A stretch of 35,856 nt of DNA from Mycolicibacterium elephantis DSM 44368 (GCF_004014805.1 NZ_ATDN01000030.1:1-35856), one strand, 5' to 3'; positions 7,643-15,428 are shown, numbered from the stretch's first letter. Notes: a model not told the origin generated them from the sequence alone. Numbers and translations are program-made.

Positions 7643-9334
7643 CTAATCGTCGGCACCGCCGACAGGCATCTCCCGGAGCTCGCGTTTGAGGATCTTGCCG
7701 GTCGGGTTGCGGGGTAGCTCGTCGAGGAAGACCACCTCACGCGGCACCTTGTAGCGCGCGAGGTGATCGCGGACGTAGTGCTTGATGTCATCCTCGCCGA
7801 TGTCGGCGCCCTCGGCCTTGACCACGAATGCCCGCAACCGGTGCCCCCACTCCTTGTCCTCGACGCCGAGCGCGGTGGCCTCCACGACGTCGGGATGGCC
7901 GCTGATGAGGTCCTCGACCTCGGCCGGGAACACGTTCTCGCCGCCGGACACGATCATCTCGTCGTCTCGGCCGCTGACGTACAGCAGACCGTCCTCGTCG
8001 AAGTAGCCGACGTCGCCGGAGGACATCAGGCCGTCGACGATCTGCTTGTGGCCGCCGCCGGTGTAGCCCTCGAACGGGAAGAAGTTGCCGACGAAGATCC
8101 GGCCGACCTCGCCCCGCGGCAGTTCGTTGCCGTTCTCGTCGAGGATCTTGACCTGGACGCCCTTGACCACGGGCCCGACGGTGGCCGGGTTCTTCTGCAG
8201 ATCCTGGGGCCGCGCGATGGTCGCGAACGCGATCTCGGTGGACCCGTACAGGTTGTAGATGACCGGTCCGAGCGCCTCCATGGCACGGGTGGCCAGCTCG
8301 GCGCCGAGTTGCGATCCCGACACGAACACGATGCGCAGCGACGACAGGTCCGGTTTGCGTTCCATGCTCTCGAGCGTGTCGAGTATGCGCGACAACATGA
8401 CCGGCACCACCACGATCGCCGTCACCTTGTACTTCTCGATGTCCTCGAGCACGGTGGCCGGTTTGAAGCGGCGGCGCAGCACCAGCGTGCTGCCCAGCAT
8501 CATCGCGATCGTGGCGTGCAGGAAGCCGAGCGCGTGAAACATCGGCGCCGGTAGCGACGTCAGCTCGTTGGCCTTGAACGGCACGTGCGAGAGCACGCCG
8601 CCGATGGGCGCCAGCGTCGGCGGGGTGCTTCGGTTGGCGCCCTTGGGCGTTCCGGTGGTGCCGCTGGTCAGGATGATGACCGACGAGTGCTTCGTGGCCT
8701 TGGGTGCGGGCCGCCCGGTACTGCGGGCGATGACGTCGGCCAGCGTCTCGTCGGTGGAACCCGACGGCTCCTCCTTATCGGGGTTCTTGCCCAGCGCACG
8801 CAATTTCCCAAGGGGCGGTTCGGCTTTGGCGACGGCGGCGGTGTACTCGTCGTCGTAGATGATCAGCTTGGCGCCTTCGCGCTCGGCGACCTCCTTGATC
8901 TGCGGACCGGAGAACTCGCTGTTGAGCATGATGACGCGCGCTCCGACGCGGGCGGCACCGTAGAACGCGATCAGGAACCAGCGGTGGTTGCGCGCCAGCA
9001 GGGCGACCCCGTCGCCGCCCTTGACGCCCATCGCCAGCAGGCCGTTGGCCACGGCGTGCGCGGCGTGGTCGAGTTCGCCGAAGGTGATCTCGCCGTCGTC
9101 GTCGATCACCGCCACACGGTCCGGGGTACGGCGGGCGTTGAGCGCCGGGATCATGCCGAACTCGCCCCAGCGCCGGATGTCGGCAAGCATCGCGGCGATG
9201 TTCTGGGGCGGCTCGAGCTTGAACGCTCCGGCCTCGAACATCTTGATCAAGTAGTGCAATTCAGCCGAGCCGCGTTCGAGAAGCTGCTGCGCTTTGGCCG
9301 CGGCCTGCAACGGGACATCTGTCAGCTTGGGCAT
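7643..9334 (-). CDS. fadD2: Fatty-acid-CoA ligase FadD2
   Basis: This 563-aa protein belongs to the ANL adenylate-forming superfamily and activates a carboxylic acid to acyl-CoA through an acyl-adenylate. The P-loop TSGTTGTPKGA, the YGSTE A5 motif, the hinge/A8 region SGRDDEMIVSGGENVFP and the catalytic Lys at about 547 in NPTGKILKR are all intact. Length and position fit FadD2 (Rv0270, about 560 aa): convergent with fadE6 and divergent from the PolD2 gene. The N-terminal 60 residues (KAQQLLERGSAELHYLIK) form an extra helical segment. The start ATG at 9334 lies 6 nt after TATTGT (9341-9346), suggesting leaderless transcription. The acid substrate is not known from sequence. Confidence 0.9.
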   Translation of the reverse strand: MPKLTDVPLQAAAKAQQLLERGSAELHYLIKMFEAGAFKLEPPQNIAAMLADIRRWGEFGMIPALNARRTPDRVAVIDDDGEITFGELDHAAHAVANGLLAMGVKGGDGVALLARNHRWFLIAFYGAARVGARVIMLNSEFSGPQIKEVAEREGAKLIIYDDEYTAAVAKAEPPLGKLRALGKNPDKEEPSGSTDETLADVIARSTGRPAPKATKHSSVIILTSGTTGTPKGANRSTPPTLAPIGGVLSHVPFKANELTSLPAPMFHALGFLHATIAMMLGSTLVLRRRFKPATVLEDIEKYKVTAIVVVPVMLSRILDTLESMERKPDLSSLRIVFVSGSQLGAELATRAMEALGPVIYNLYGSTEIAFATIARPQDLQKNPATVGPVVKGVQVKILDENGNELPRGEVGRIFVGNFFPFEGYTGGGHKQIVDGLMSSGDVGYFDEDGLLYVSGRDDEMIVSGGENVFPAEVEDLISGHPDVVEATALGVEDKEWGHRLRAFVVKAEGADIGEDDIKHYVRDHLARYKVPREVVFLDELPRNPTGKILKRELREMPVGGADD

Positions 9335-9340
9335 ACCGCC

Positions 9341-9346
9341 ACAATA
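9341..9346 (-). promoter_or_regulatory. -10 box TATTGT for leaderless fadD2 message
   Basis: Read on the minus strand, TATTGT lies 6 nt before the fadD2 ATG at 9334 and no Shine-Dalgarno sequence is present. This matches the TANNNT plus 6-7 nt arrangement seen at several other starts in the window. Confidence 0.5.
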
Positions 9347-9387
9347 TGTGACTTGCGTCGCACGGCGGTGGGAATGCTGCGCGGAAC

Positions 9388-9393
9388 TACCAT
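9388..9393 (+). promoter_or_regulatory. -10 box TACCAT for leaderless polD2 message
   Basis: TACCAT ends 6 nt before the ATG at 9400. Together with 9341-9346 it makes a compact divergent promoter of 65 bp between fadD2 and polD2, leaving little space for separate -35 elements. Confidence 0.5.
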
Positions 9394-9399
9394 GACGGC

Positions 9400-10650
9400 A
9401 TGGCCGGTCCGCGAACGCTCGAGGTCGACGGCCGGCAGGTGCGCATCACCAATCCGGACAAGGTGATTTTCCCGGATCTCGGCGTCACCAAGCTCGACCT
9501 GATCCACTACTACCTCGCGGTCGCCGACGGCGCCCTGCGCGGCGTGGCAGGCCGCCCGATGATCCTCAAGCGGTTCGTCAAGGGCATCACCGAGGAGGCG
9601 GTCTTCCAGAAACGCGCACCGGCGAACCGACCCGATTTCGTCGACGTGGCGGAGCTGAAGTACGCCTCGGGAACGTCGGCGGCCGAGGCGGTCATCTCGG
9701 ATGCCGCGGGGCTGGTGTGGGCGGTGAACCTCGGCTGCGTCGACCTCAACCCGCACCCGGTGCGCGCCGACGATCTCGCCCACCCCGACGAGTTGCGGGT
9801 CGACCTGGACCCGATGCCCGGGGTGGCGTGGCGCCAGATCATCGACGTCGCGCTGGTCGCCCGCGAGGTGCTCGAGGACCACGGGCTGACCGCGTGGCCC
9901 AAGACCTCGGGGTCGCGCGGCTTCCACATCTACGCACGCATCCAGCGGCGGTGGCCGTTCAAGTTCGTCCGCCTCGCCGCACAGGCCGTCGCGCGCGAGG
10001 TCGAACGGCGGGCACCCGAACTCGCGACCGCCCGCTGGTGGAAAGAGGAACGCGAGGGCGTGTTCGTCGACTTCAACCAGAACGCGTTCGACCGCACGGT
10101 CGCCTCGGCGTACTCGGTGCGCGCCACACCGGACGCGCGGGTGTCCACACCGCTTCGGTGGGACGAGGTGCCCGACTGCGACCCCGCGGCGTTCACCATC
10201 GCGACCGTGCCCGAGCGGTTCGGGGCCGTCGGGGACCCGTGGGAGGAGATGGACGACTCGGCCGGTTCGCTGGACGCGCTGCTCGATCTGGCCGACCGGC
10301 TCGGTCCCGCCGAGAAGGCGCCCCGCGGAGCCAGGAAGGGCTCGGCCGCGAAGGGCGCCGGCCGCCGGGTGTCCTCGAAGCCGCTCATCGAGATCGCGCG
10401 GACCAAGACCAAGGACGAAGCGATGGCGGCACTCGAGCAGTGGCGGCAACGTTACCCGTCAGTAGCCGAAAAGCTCCAGCCCGCAGATGTTCTCGTCGAC
10501 GGTATGCGCGGGCCCAGCTCGATCTGGTATCGCATCAGGATCAACCTGCAGCATGTGCCGGAAAAGCAGCGGCCACCGCAGGAACCGTTGCTCGCCGATT
10601 ACAGCCCGTGGGAGAACTACTCGGGACCGCAATGGCTGCACCGCGACTGA
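9400..10650 (+). CDS. polD2: LigD-type primase-polymerase PolD2 (stand-alone POL domain)
   Basis: This 416-aa protein is an archaeo-eukaryotic primase-like polymerase related to the POL domain of LigD, and corresponds to Rv0269c of M. tuberculosis and PolD2 of M. smegmatis. The catalytic acidic pair is D135 and D137 in ELRVDLDPMPG. The nucleotide-binding motif SGSRGFHIY is at 170-178 and the third metal Asp is D224 in FVDFNQN. No ligase or phosphoesterase domain is attached. A Lys/Arg/Ala-rich linker (about 300-330) separates the core from a C-terminal region of unclear role. Family members add ribo- or deoxyribonucleotides to DNA primer ends in gap filling and repair. The start at 9400 is favoured by the -10 box 6 nt upstream; an ATG at 9392 is out of frame. 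Confidence 0.88.
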   Translation: MAGPRTLEVDGRQVRITNPDKVIFPDLGVTKLDLIHYYLAVADGALRGVAGRPMILKRFVKGITEEAVFQKRAPANRPDFVDVAELKYASGTSAAEAVISDAAGLVWAVNLGCVDLNPHPVRADDLAHPDELRVDLDPMPGVAWRQIIDVALVAREVLEDHGLTAWPKTSGSRGFHIYARIQRRWPFKFVRLAAQAVAREVERRAPELATARWWKEEREGVFVDFNQNAFDRTVASAYSVRATPDARVSTPLRWDEVPDCDPAAFTIATVPERFGAVGDPWEEMDDSAGSLDALLDLADRLGPAEKAPRGARKGSAAKGAGRRVSSKPLIEIARTKTKDEAMAALEQWRQRYPSVAEKLQPADVLVDGMRGPSSIWYRIRINLQHVPEKQRPPQEPLLADYSPWENYSGPQWLHRD

Positions 10651-10665
10651 CGATTTGCTAGCCCG

Positions 10666-10680
10666 GCCGAAAACGGCTTC
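10666..10680 (+). terminator. Short hairpin GCCG-AAAA-CGGC followed by TTC
   Basis: A 4-bp stem with an AAAA loop lies 15 nt after the polD2 stop and is followed by a short pyrimidine run. It is weak for an intrinsic terminator and could be chance in GC-rich DNA. Confidence 0.3.
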
Positions 10681-10768
10681 TTACCAAAGTATTAGCCACC
10701 GCTCCCGGTTGCCTTAAATTGGCCGCCTACCTTGGTCTTCAGGTTGAGGACCTCGAGAGGAGGCAGTG

Positions 10769-11179
10769 ATGTACGGAAATCCGACATTCGACTGCGCTGG
10801 GGCCCAGATTCACGCGGTTTGTCGGCAACTGGCCACAGTGGTCACCATCGACGGTGTCATCGACGACGACAACATCGAACGGGTGACCGCGTTCGCCAAG
10901 CGCTTCGTGCTCGCCGAAAAGGCCTTCCTGCTCGACCTCAGCGGTGTGACTTCGTTTACGCCGCAGTCTGTTTCACTTCTCTACGCCCTTGACGACAGCT
11001 GCTACGACGCCGAGGTGGACTGGTCGATGGTGACCAGCGCCGCAGTGCAGGACGCGCTGGGCGGCGTGGCGGCCGGCTTCCCCGTCGCGGCCTCTGTTCA
11101 CGACGCCCTTCATCAATTCGCCGCAGGCATCGACGAACGCCGCCGCCTGCTCCCGTTGCTGACCAAGAAGACCGCATAG
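10769..11179 (+). CDS. STAS-domain protein (anti-sigma-factor-antagonist-like)
   Basis: This 136-aa protein has a STAS-like alpha/beta pattern. It has an N-terminal strand with DCAGAQIHAVC, a central VVTIDGVIDDDNIERVTAFAKRF, then FLLDLSGVTSFTPQSVSLLYAL. The last segment matches the loop that carries the phosphorylated Ser in SpoIIAA-type antagonists, but the usual D-S-[ST]-G-like sequence is replaced by TPQSV, so regulation by a serine kinase is uncertain. No anti-sigma factor or kinase gene is adjacent. ATG 10769 is chosen because GAGAGGAGG lies at 10755-10763; GTG 10766 directly before it is an alternative. The leader is 118 bp and could hold its own promoter. Confidence 0.7.
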   Translation: MYGNPTFDCAGAQIHAVCRQLATVVTIDGVIDDDNIERVTAFAKRFVLAEKAFLLDLSGVTSFTPQSVSLLYALDDSCYDAEVDWSMVTSAAVQDALGGVAAGFPVAASVHDALHQFAAGIDERRRLLPLLTKKTA

Positions 11180-11197
11180 CGGAAGAGGTCGATCATC

Positions 11198-11281
11198 GTG
11201 TTACTGGATATTCGCTGGCTGGGATACCTGGTCGGTTGGCGGCACACCCCGGCCAAGCGGGGGCATGCGCTGGATCGTTGA
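11198..11281 (+). CDS. Possible 27-codon leader peptide coupled to the NYN gene
   Basis: A GTG-started frame encodes VLLDIRWLGYLVGWRHTPAK and seven more residues. It is preceded by GGAAGAGG at 11181-11188. Its end overlaps the first codons of the NYN gene (start 11265), so translation could be coupled. There is no further support, and the frame could be chance. Confidence 0.25.
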   Translation: MLLDIRWLGYLVGWRHTPAKRGHALDR

Positions 11282-11636
11282 CGGCATGAACGTCGTCGGG
11301 TCACGCCCCGATGGCTGGTGGCGCAACCGCGCTGAGGCGATGGCCACGCTCGTCGGCCACCTGGAGCGGTGGGCGCCCGAAGGTGACCAGGTCACCGTGG
11401 TGTTCGAGCGTCCGCCGTCACCGCCGATCGAGTCGTCCGTCATCACCGTCACCCATGCGCCGCGCGCAGCGGCGAACTCCGCCGACGACGAGATCGTGCG
11501 GTTGGTGCAGGCCGACGCGCACCCGGCCGACGTCGTCGTCGCCACCTCGGATCGCACGCTGGCCGAACGGGCACGAGCGGCCGGCGCCTCCGTCTATCCG
11601 GCGGAGAGGCTGCGCGAGCTCGTCGATCCGCGCTGA
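11265..11636 (+). CDS. NYN-domain putative ribonuclease (YacP-like)
   Basis: This 123-aa single-domain protein has the PIN/NYN nuclease signature. The N-terminal strand WIVDGMNVVGS carries the first acidic site. A middle NSADDEIVRLV supplies a D-D pair, and VVVATSDRTLAERARAAG supplies the strand with S-D and the following helix. These residues bind a divalent metal in NYN nucleases that cleave RNA. ATG 11265 gives a compact domain with no extra residues. The gene ends 43 nt inside the 3' end of the convergent TIGR03086-type gene. No partner gene such as a tRNA or rRNA methyltransferase is adjacent, so its RNA target is unknown. Confidence 0.78.
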   Translation: MRWIVDGMNVVGSRPDGWWRNRAEAMATLVGHLERWAPEGDQVTVVFERPPSPPIESSVITVTHAPRAAANSADDEIVRLVQADAHPADVVVATSDRTLAERARAAGASVYPAERLRELVDPR

Positions 11637-12259
11637 GGACCGGCCGGCGCCCAGTCGGGTGAGCGGCCGAGATGCAGGAGCAGCCGATCGAGGTCGCTTG
11701 CCGCCGCACCGGCATCCAGCGCGCGGGCGAACGGAGACTTCGGTGCGGTGCGGATCTCGCCGTCGGGCACGGCCAGCGCCAGCGGCAGCACGGCGCTCAG
11801 CACGTCGGCGGAGGGGGTGAAAGCCACCCCGAGCGAGCGGGCGACATCCCACCCGTGCACGACGTAGTCGACGAAGTGAAATCCGATGGCCATGGCGCCC
11901 GGAAACGTTGCCCCAGGCCCGAATTCGGGCATGGCGAAGCCGGCTTCGAGCACGCCGTCGGTGTCGAACGCGGCGAGCACATCGGCCGCCGCTGCCGCGT
12001 ACGCACCCGTGGGGTCGGCACGGACGGCGCCGGCCACGGTCTCGGGGTCCCACACCGCCAGGTCGGCACCGGCGCCGCGGGCTGACGCCGCGAACCCGCG
12101 ATGCTGGACGGTCATGTGTGTCAACAGGTCGGCGAGGTCCCATCCCGCACACGGCGTCGGGCGGTGCAGGTCGCCGACCGTCACTTCGGCGACGATGTCG
12201 ACGGACGCGGTCACGGCTTGTCGATGGAGTGGGCGGATATCGGTGTCATTCGTATGCAT
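11594..12259 (-). CDS. TIGR03086-type metal-binding protein (DinB/maleylpyruvate-isomerase fold)
   Basis: This 221-aa protein begins with a DinB-like four-helix bundle. PTPCAGWDLADLLTHMTVQHRGF is the typical first metal-binding helix with two His, and FHFVDYVVHGWDVARSLG supplies the remaining His residues. Family members are mycothiol-dependent enzymes or thiol-S-transferases in actinobacteria; mycothiol use is family knowledge and is not visible here. The gene is divergent from a marR gene across a palindrome at 12285-12296. A detoxification role under MarR control is plausible. The last 43 nt overlap the NYN gene on the other strand. The start at 12259 is supported by TATCGT at 12266-12271. 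Confidence 0.78.
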   Translation of the reverse strand: MHTNDTDIRPLHRQAVTASVDIVAEVTVGDLHRPTPCAGWDLADLLTHMTVQHRGFAASARGAGADLAVWDPETVAGAVRADPTGAYAAAAADVLAAFDTDGVLEAGFAMPEFGPGATFPGAMAIGFHFVDYVVHGWDVARSLGVAFTPSADVLSAVLPLALAVPDGEIRTAPKSPFARALDAGAAASDLDRLLLHLGRSPDWAPAGPQRGSTSSRSLSAG

Positions 12260-12265
12260 GCGCTT

Positions 12266-12271
12266 ACGATA
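12266..12271 (-). promoter_or_regulatory. -10 box TATCGT for leaderless TIGR03086-type gene
   Basis: On the minus strand TATCGT ends 6 nt before the ATG at 12259, and no Shine-Dalgarno sequence is visible. Confidence 0.5.
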
Positions 12272-12284
12272 TGCGTTAGTAGAT

Positions 12285-12296
12285 CATTGGTCAATG
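12285..12296. promoter_or_regulatory. Palindrome CATTG-GT-CAATG, candidate MarR operator
   Basis: A perfect 5-bp inverted repeat with a 2-bp centre is flanked by an outer TTAG/CTAA pair. It lies between the two divergent -10 boxes, 2 bp upstream of the marR -10 at 12299. Position and symmetry fit autorepression by the MarR dimer plus control of the divergent gene. Confidence 0.55.
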
Positions 12297-12298
12297 CC

Positions 12299-12304
12299 TA
12301 ATAT
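12299..12304 (+). promoter_or_regulatory. -10 box TAATAT for leaderless marR message
   Basis: TAATAT ends 6 nt before ATG 12311. This supports ATG 12311 over the GTG at 12308. Confidence 0.5.
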
Positions 12305-12310
12305 TCGGTG

Positions 12311-12754
12311 ATGCCTGAGGCCCGCCGTCCCGACCTGGGGGTACTGCTCGCGCCGCTGATCCGCGAGTTGATCGCCGCCGAACGGCCCGTGCTGGATGCG
12401 CACGGACTGTCGATGTGGGGATACAGCGTGCTTCTGGCCCTCGACGACGCGCCGGTGCGCACGCAGGCCGCGCTGGCCGCCGCGATCGGCGCCGACAAGA
12501 CGCGCATCATCCCGACGCTCGACGAACTGCAGGCCAAGGGGTACATCGAGCGAAGGCCCGATCCGGACGACCGGCGGGTGCGGTTGCTGGCCATCACCGA
12601 AGCCGGCCGGGCGGTCAAGGACGCAGTACAGGCCGACATCCAGCGCGGCGAGGAGAGGTGGCTGTCGGTGCTGTCGCCGGAGGAACGACGAGTGTTTCTG
12701 CGCGCGCTCGCCAAGATGACGCGGGTGGGCGGCAACCCTAGGCTCGACGGATGA
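12311..12754 (+). CDS. MarR family transcriptional regulator
   Basis: This 147-aa protein has the MarR winged helix. LSMWGYSVLLALDDAP leads into AALAAAIGADKTRIIPTLDELQAKGYIERRPDPDDRRVRLLAITEAG, where the recognition helix and the D-x-R-D-x-R-like wing are clear. N- and C-terminal helices would form the dimer interface. ATG 12311 is supported by the -10 box 6 nt upstream. It overlaps the start of the purine permease by 4 nt (ATGA at 12751), so the two are co-transcribed. It probably represses itself and the divergent TIGR03086-type gene through the CATTG/CAATG palindrome. The ligand is unknown. Confidence 0.88.
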   Translation: MPEARRPDLGVLLAPLIRELIAAERPVLDAHGLSMWGYSVLLALDDAPVRTQAALAAAIGADKTRIIPTLDELQAKGYIERRPDPDDRRVRLLAITEAGRAVKDAVQADIQRGEERWLSVLSPEERRVFLRALAKMTRVGGNPRLDG

Positions 12755-14163
12755 GCCGCCTCGACCGCTTCTTCGAGATCTCGAGGCGGGGGTCGACGGT
12801 CGCGCGTGAGCTTCGGGGCGGCTTGGTCACGTTCATCGCGATGGCCTACATCATCGTGTTGAACCCGATCATCCTCGGCGGCACCGACGATGTCGCCGGG
12901 AACAGCCTGGAGTTCGAACAAGTCTCGGCCGTGACGGCGCTGGCCGCCGGCGTGATGACCATCGTCTTCGGGATCGTGGCGCGGCTGCCGTTCGGGTTCG
13001 CCGCCGGGCTTGGTATCAACTCGTTCGTCGCGACCACCCTGGTCGACTCGCTGACCTGGGCCGAGGCCATGGGCCTGGTCGTCATCAACGGCCTGATCAT
13101 CGTGGTGTTGGCCGCGACCGGGCTGCGCAGGCTGGTGTTCGACGCGGTGCCGATGCCGCTCAAGCTCGCGATCACGGCGGGCATCGGGCTGTTCATCCTG
13201 TTCATCGGTCTGGTCGACGCCGGCTTCATCGCCTCCACCGGGGAGCCGTCTCCTCCGGTCGGGCTCGGCAGCGACGGCAGCGGTTCGATCAGCACGGTGC
13301 CGACGGTGGTGTTCATCGGGACGCTGCTGCTGACCGCGATCCTGGTCGCCCGGCGCGTGCCGGGCGGCATCCTGATCGGGCTGGCCGTGGGCACCGCGGC
13401 CGCGGTGATCATCGAGGCGATCTGGCACCTCGGGCCGGCCACCGAAAAGCCAGGGGGCTGGTCGTTGTCGGTGCCGACCCTTTCGGGTTCGCCGTTCGCG
13501 CTGCCCGATCTGTCGCTGGTCGGCGCGGTCAGCCTGGACAGCTTCGGACGCATCGGCGCCATCGCGGCGGTGATGTTCGTGTTCACCCTGGTGTTCGCGA
13601 ACTTCTTCGACGCGATGGGCACCTTCACCGGCTTGTCCCGTGAGGCCGGGCTCGCCGATGAGAAGGGCACGTTCCCGAGGCTGCGCTCGGCGCTGATCGT
13701 GGAGGGTGCGGGGGCGGTCGTCGGCGGTGCGACGTCGGCGTCGTCGAACACGGTCTTCGTCGAATCGGGCGCGGGCATCGGCGAGGGTGCGCGCACCGGG
13801 CTGGCCAACATGGTCACCGGCGGGCTGTTCCTCTTGGCGATGTTCATCTCGCCGGTTGCCTCGACCGTGCCGACCGAGGTCGCCGCGGCCGCGTTAGTGG
13901 TCGTCGGGGTGATGATGGTGTCGCACCTACGCAACATCGACCTCACCGAGTTCTCGGTGACGCTTTCGGTGGTGCTCACCGTCGTCACGATGCCGTTCTC
14001 CTACTCGATCGCCAACGGCATCGGGGTCGGCTTCATCGCCTGGGTGGTATTGCGTTCAGCCGCAGGCAAATTCCGCGAGATCAGCCCGCTGCTGTGGATC
14101 GTCGCGGCGGGTTTCCTGCTCTACTTCGCCCGCGCCTGGGTCGAGTCGCTGATCGGCATGTGA
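12751..14163 (+). CDS. NCS2 family nucleobase permease (AzgA-like)
   Basis: This 470-aa polytopic membrane protein has about 12-14 hydrophobic segments. It belongs to the adenine/guanine/hypoxanthine branch of NCS2. Evidence includes GGLVTFIAMAYIIVLNP near the N-terminus, FGFAAGLGINSFVA, the segment FANFFDAMGTFTGLS (about 288-302) and the late conserved stretch SASSNTVFVESGAGIGEGAR (about 328-347). Such proteins import purine bases by proton symport across the cytoplasmic membrane. Length is normal and no break is seen. It is translationally coupled to marR, which may link expression to a purine or related compound, but MarR control of a purine permease is only inferred here. It ends 9 nt from the convergent coiled-coil gene. 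Confidence 0.88.
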   Translation: MSRLDRFFEISRRGSTVARELRGGLVTFIAMAYIIVLNPIILGGTDDVAGNSLEFEQVSAVTALAAGVMTIVFGIVARLPFGFAAGLGINSFVATTLVDSLTWAEAMGLVVINGLIIVVLAATGLRRLVFDAVPMPLKLAITAGIGLFILFIGLVDAGFIASTGEPSPPVGLGSDGSGSISTVPTVVFIGTLLLTAILVARRVPGGILIGLAVGTAAAVIIEAIWHLGPATEKPGGWSLSVPTLSGSPFALPDLSLVGAVSLDSFGRIGAIAAVMFVFTLVFANFFDAMGTFTGLSREAGLADEKGTFPRLRSALIVEGAGAVVGGATSASSNTVFVESGAGIGEGARTGLANMVTGGLFLLAMFISPVASTVPTEVAAAALVVVGVMMVSHLRNIDLTEFSVTLSVVLTVVTMPFSYSIANGIGVGFIAWVVLRSAAGKFREISPLLWIVAAGFLLYFARAWVESLIGM

Positions 14164-14172
14164 CGAGCAAGC

Positions 14173-14850
14173 TCAGCTGTCGGCTTCCCCTTCGCCGTTG
14201 CGCTTCTGCTTCTCGGCGTCCGCCAGCCCTTCCATCTGGTCGGCCTGAGCGCGCTTGTTCGCGGCGGCGACGCGTTTGTCCGCCGAATCGTTGAGCTTCG
14301 CGGTGGCGGCCGCGGCGGCCTGCTGCTCGGCTCTGGTGATCTCGGCGCGTTCCTTCTCCTTGGCCGACTCCACGGACTTCTTACGCCGCTCAGCGGTTTC
14401 GTCGGCCCGCTTGCTTCCGGCGGTGACTCGCTTCTCCGCGTTCTCGACCGCAGCGCGGTTTCGCCGCTGGGCGTCGGTCTGCGCCTGCTTGATCTCGCGG
14501 TCCTTGTCGGCGCGGGCCTGCCGTTTGGTCTCGGCTGCCTGCTCGCGGGTCTGTTTGAGGTCGGTGTTGGCCTGCTTGACCCGCTCGGTGGCCGTCTCCT
14601 CCAGCTGTACCGCACGGCGCAGCGCGTCGCTGCGCTCCAGGAGCGCGGTGCCGCGCTGTTCGACCTCCGGGGCGTCGATCACGCTGCCCACGGTGACGTC
14701 GAGCTTGCCGAGCGAGCGCTCGTAGAACAGCCGCGCCGGAGCTTGGGCGTCCATCCTGGCGACCACCCGATCCTCGATCACCTGCAGCGGAAACCGGGCC
14801 AGCTGGTATTGAAAGCGCAGTACCGCGAACGGAACGTCGGTGATCTTCAT
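14173..14850 (-). CDS. Coiled-coil protein, Ala/Lys/Glu/Gln-rich, second gene of CsbD-like pair
   Basis: This 225-aa protein starts with a short ordered region, MKITDVPFAVLRFQYQLARF. A predicted long helix follows from about residue 75 to 215, very rich in A, E, K, Q and R (for example ERVKQANTDLKQTREQAAE and KKSVESAKEKERAEI). No cysteine or signal peptide is present. The ATG at 14850 has AGGAAGG upstream and lies 2 nt after the stop of the CsbD-like gene, so they form an operon. The N-terminal region resembles conserved actinobacterial proteins of unknown function. A structural or stress role is plausible from the partner, but no function is assigned. Confidence 0.7.
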   Translation of the reverse strand: MKITDVPFAVLRFQYQLARFPLQVIEDRVVARMDAQAPARLFYERSLGKLDVTVGSVIDAPEVEQRGTALLERSDALRRAVQLEETATERVKQANTDLKQTREQAAETKRQARADKDREIKQAQTDAQRRNRAAVENAEKRVTAGSKRADETAERRKKSVESAKEKERAEITRAEQQAAAAATAKLNDSADKRVAAANKRAQADQMEGLADAEKQKRNGEGEADS

Positions 14851-14852
14851 CG

Positions 14853-15428
14853 TCAGTTTCCTTCCTGGTCGCGCGGCACACCTGCGTCGTCGGCCAGTTC
14901 TTCGGCGCGCTGACGGGCACGGGCGGCGTCGGCGCGGTCGTGTGCCGACGCCCGCACCGATGACCACTGGTCGTCGAGCGCCTCGTCGGTTTCGGCTTGT
15001 GCCGCTGCGGTCTCGACGCGCTCCTGCGTCCTGGCCTCCTGGACCTGGCGTTGCGCGTCGTGTTCGGCCTGTCGCCGCTCGGCGGCCAGGTCCTGATGCG
15101 CAGCCGCTGTTACGGCCCCCTTGTCCGCGACCCGCTGCCGATCGGCCTGCTGCTTCTCGGCCGCGGCCTGCGCCTCGACCTCGGTGCGCTCTGCAGCGCC
15201 CTCCAGCCGCGCTTCTGTCGCCTCTGTCCGCGCCTGCTGTGCTTGGGCATCCGCCACCGACTCGGTGGTGCTGGCCTCCTTGCGCTTGCGCGCCTCGGTC
15301 TGTTCGAGCTGGCCTTCGGCGGTCAGCGAATCGTTGCCGGTGACGGCGCCGACGATCTCTTTCGCCTTGCCCTTGACCGACGTGATCAGCCCTTTGCGGG
15401 CTTGGTCAGCCTTGTTGTGTTGGGACAC
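14853..15428 (-). CDS. CsbD-like stress protein with long coiled-coil extension
   Basis: This 191-aa protein has a CsbD-type N-terminus: ADQARKGLITSVKGKAKEIV followed by GAVTGNDSLTAEGQLEQ. Classical CsbD proteins end after about 60-70 residues. Here the chain continues for about 130 residues as an A/E/Q/R-rich helix resembling the partner protein. The GTG start at 15428 follows AGGAGG with good spacing (15433-15438). CsbD genes are general-stress genes in other bacteria; I see no convincing stress sigma-factor promoter in the 239-bp gap upstream. No transmembrane segment is visible. Confidence 0.72.
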   Translation of the reverse strand: MSQHNKADQARKGLITSVKGKAKEIVGAVTGNDSLTAEGQLEQTEARKRKEASTTESVADAQAQQARTEATEARLEGAAERTEVEAQAAAEKQQADRQRVADKGAVTAAAHQDLAAERRQAEHDAQRQVQEARTQERVETAAAQAETDEALDDQWSSVRASAHDRADAARARQRAEELADDAGVPRDQEGN

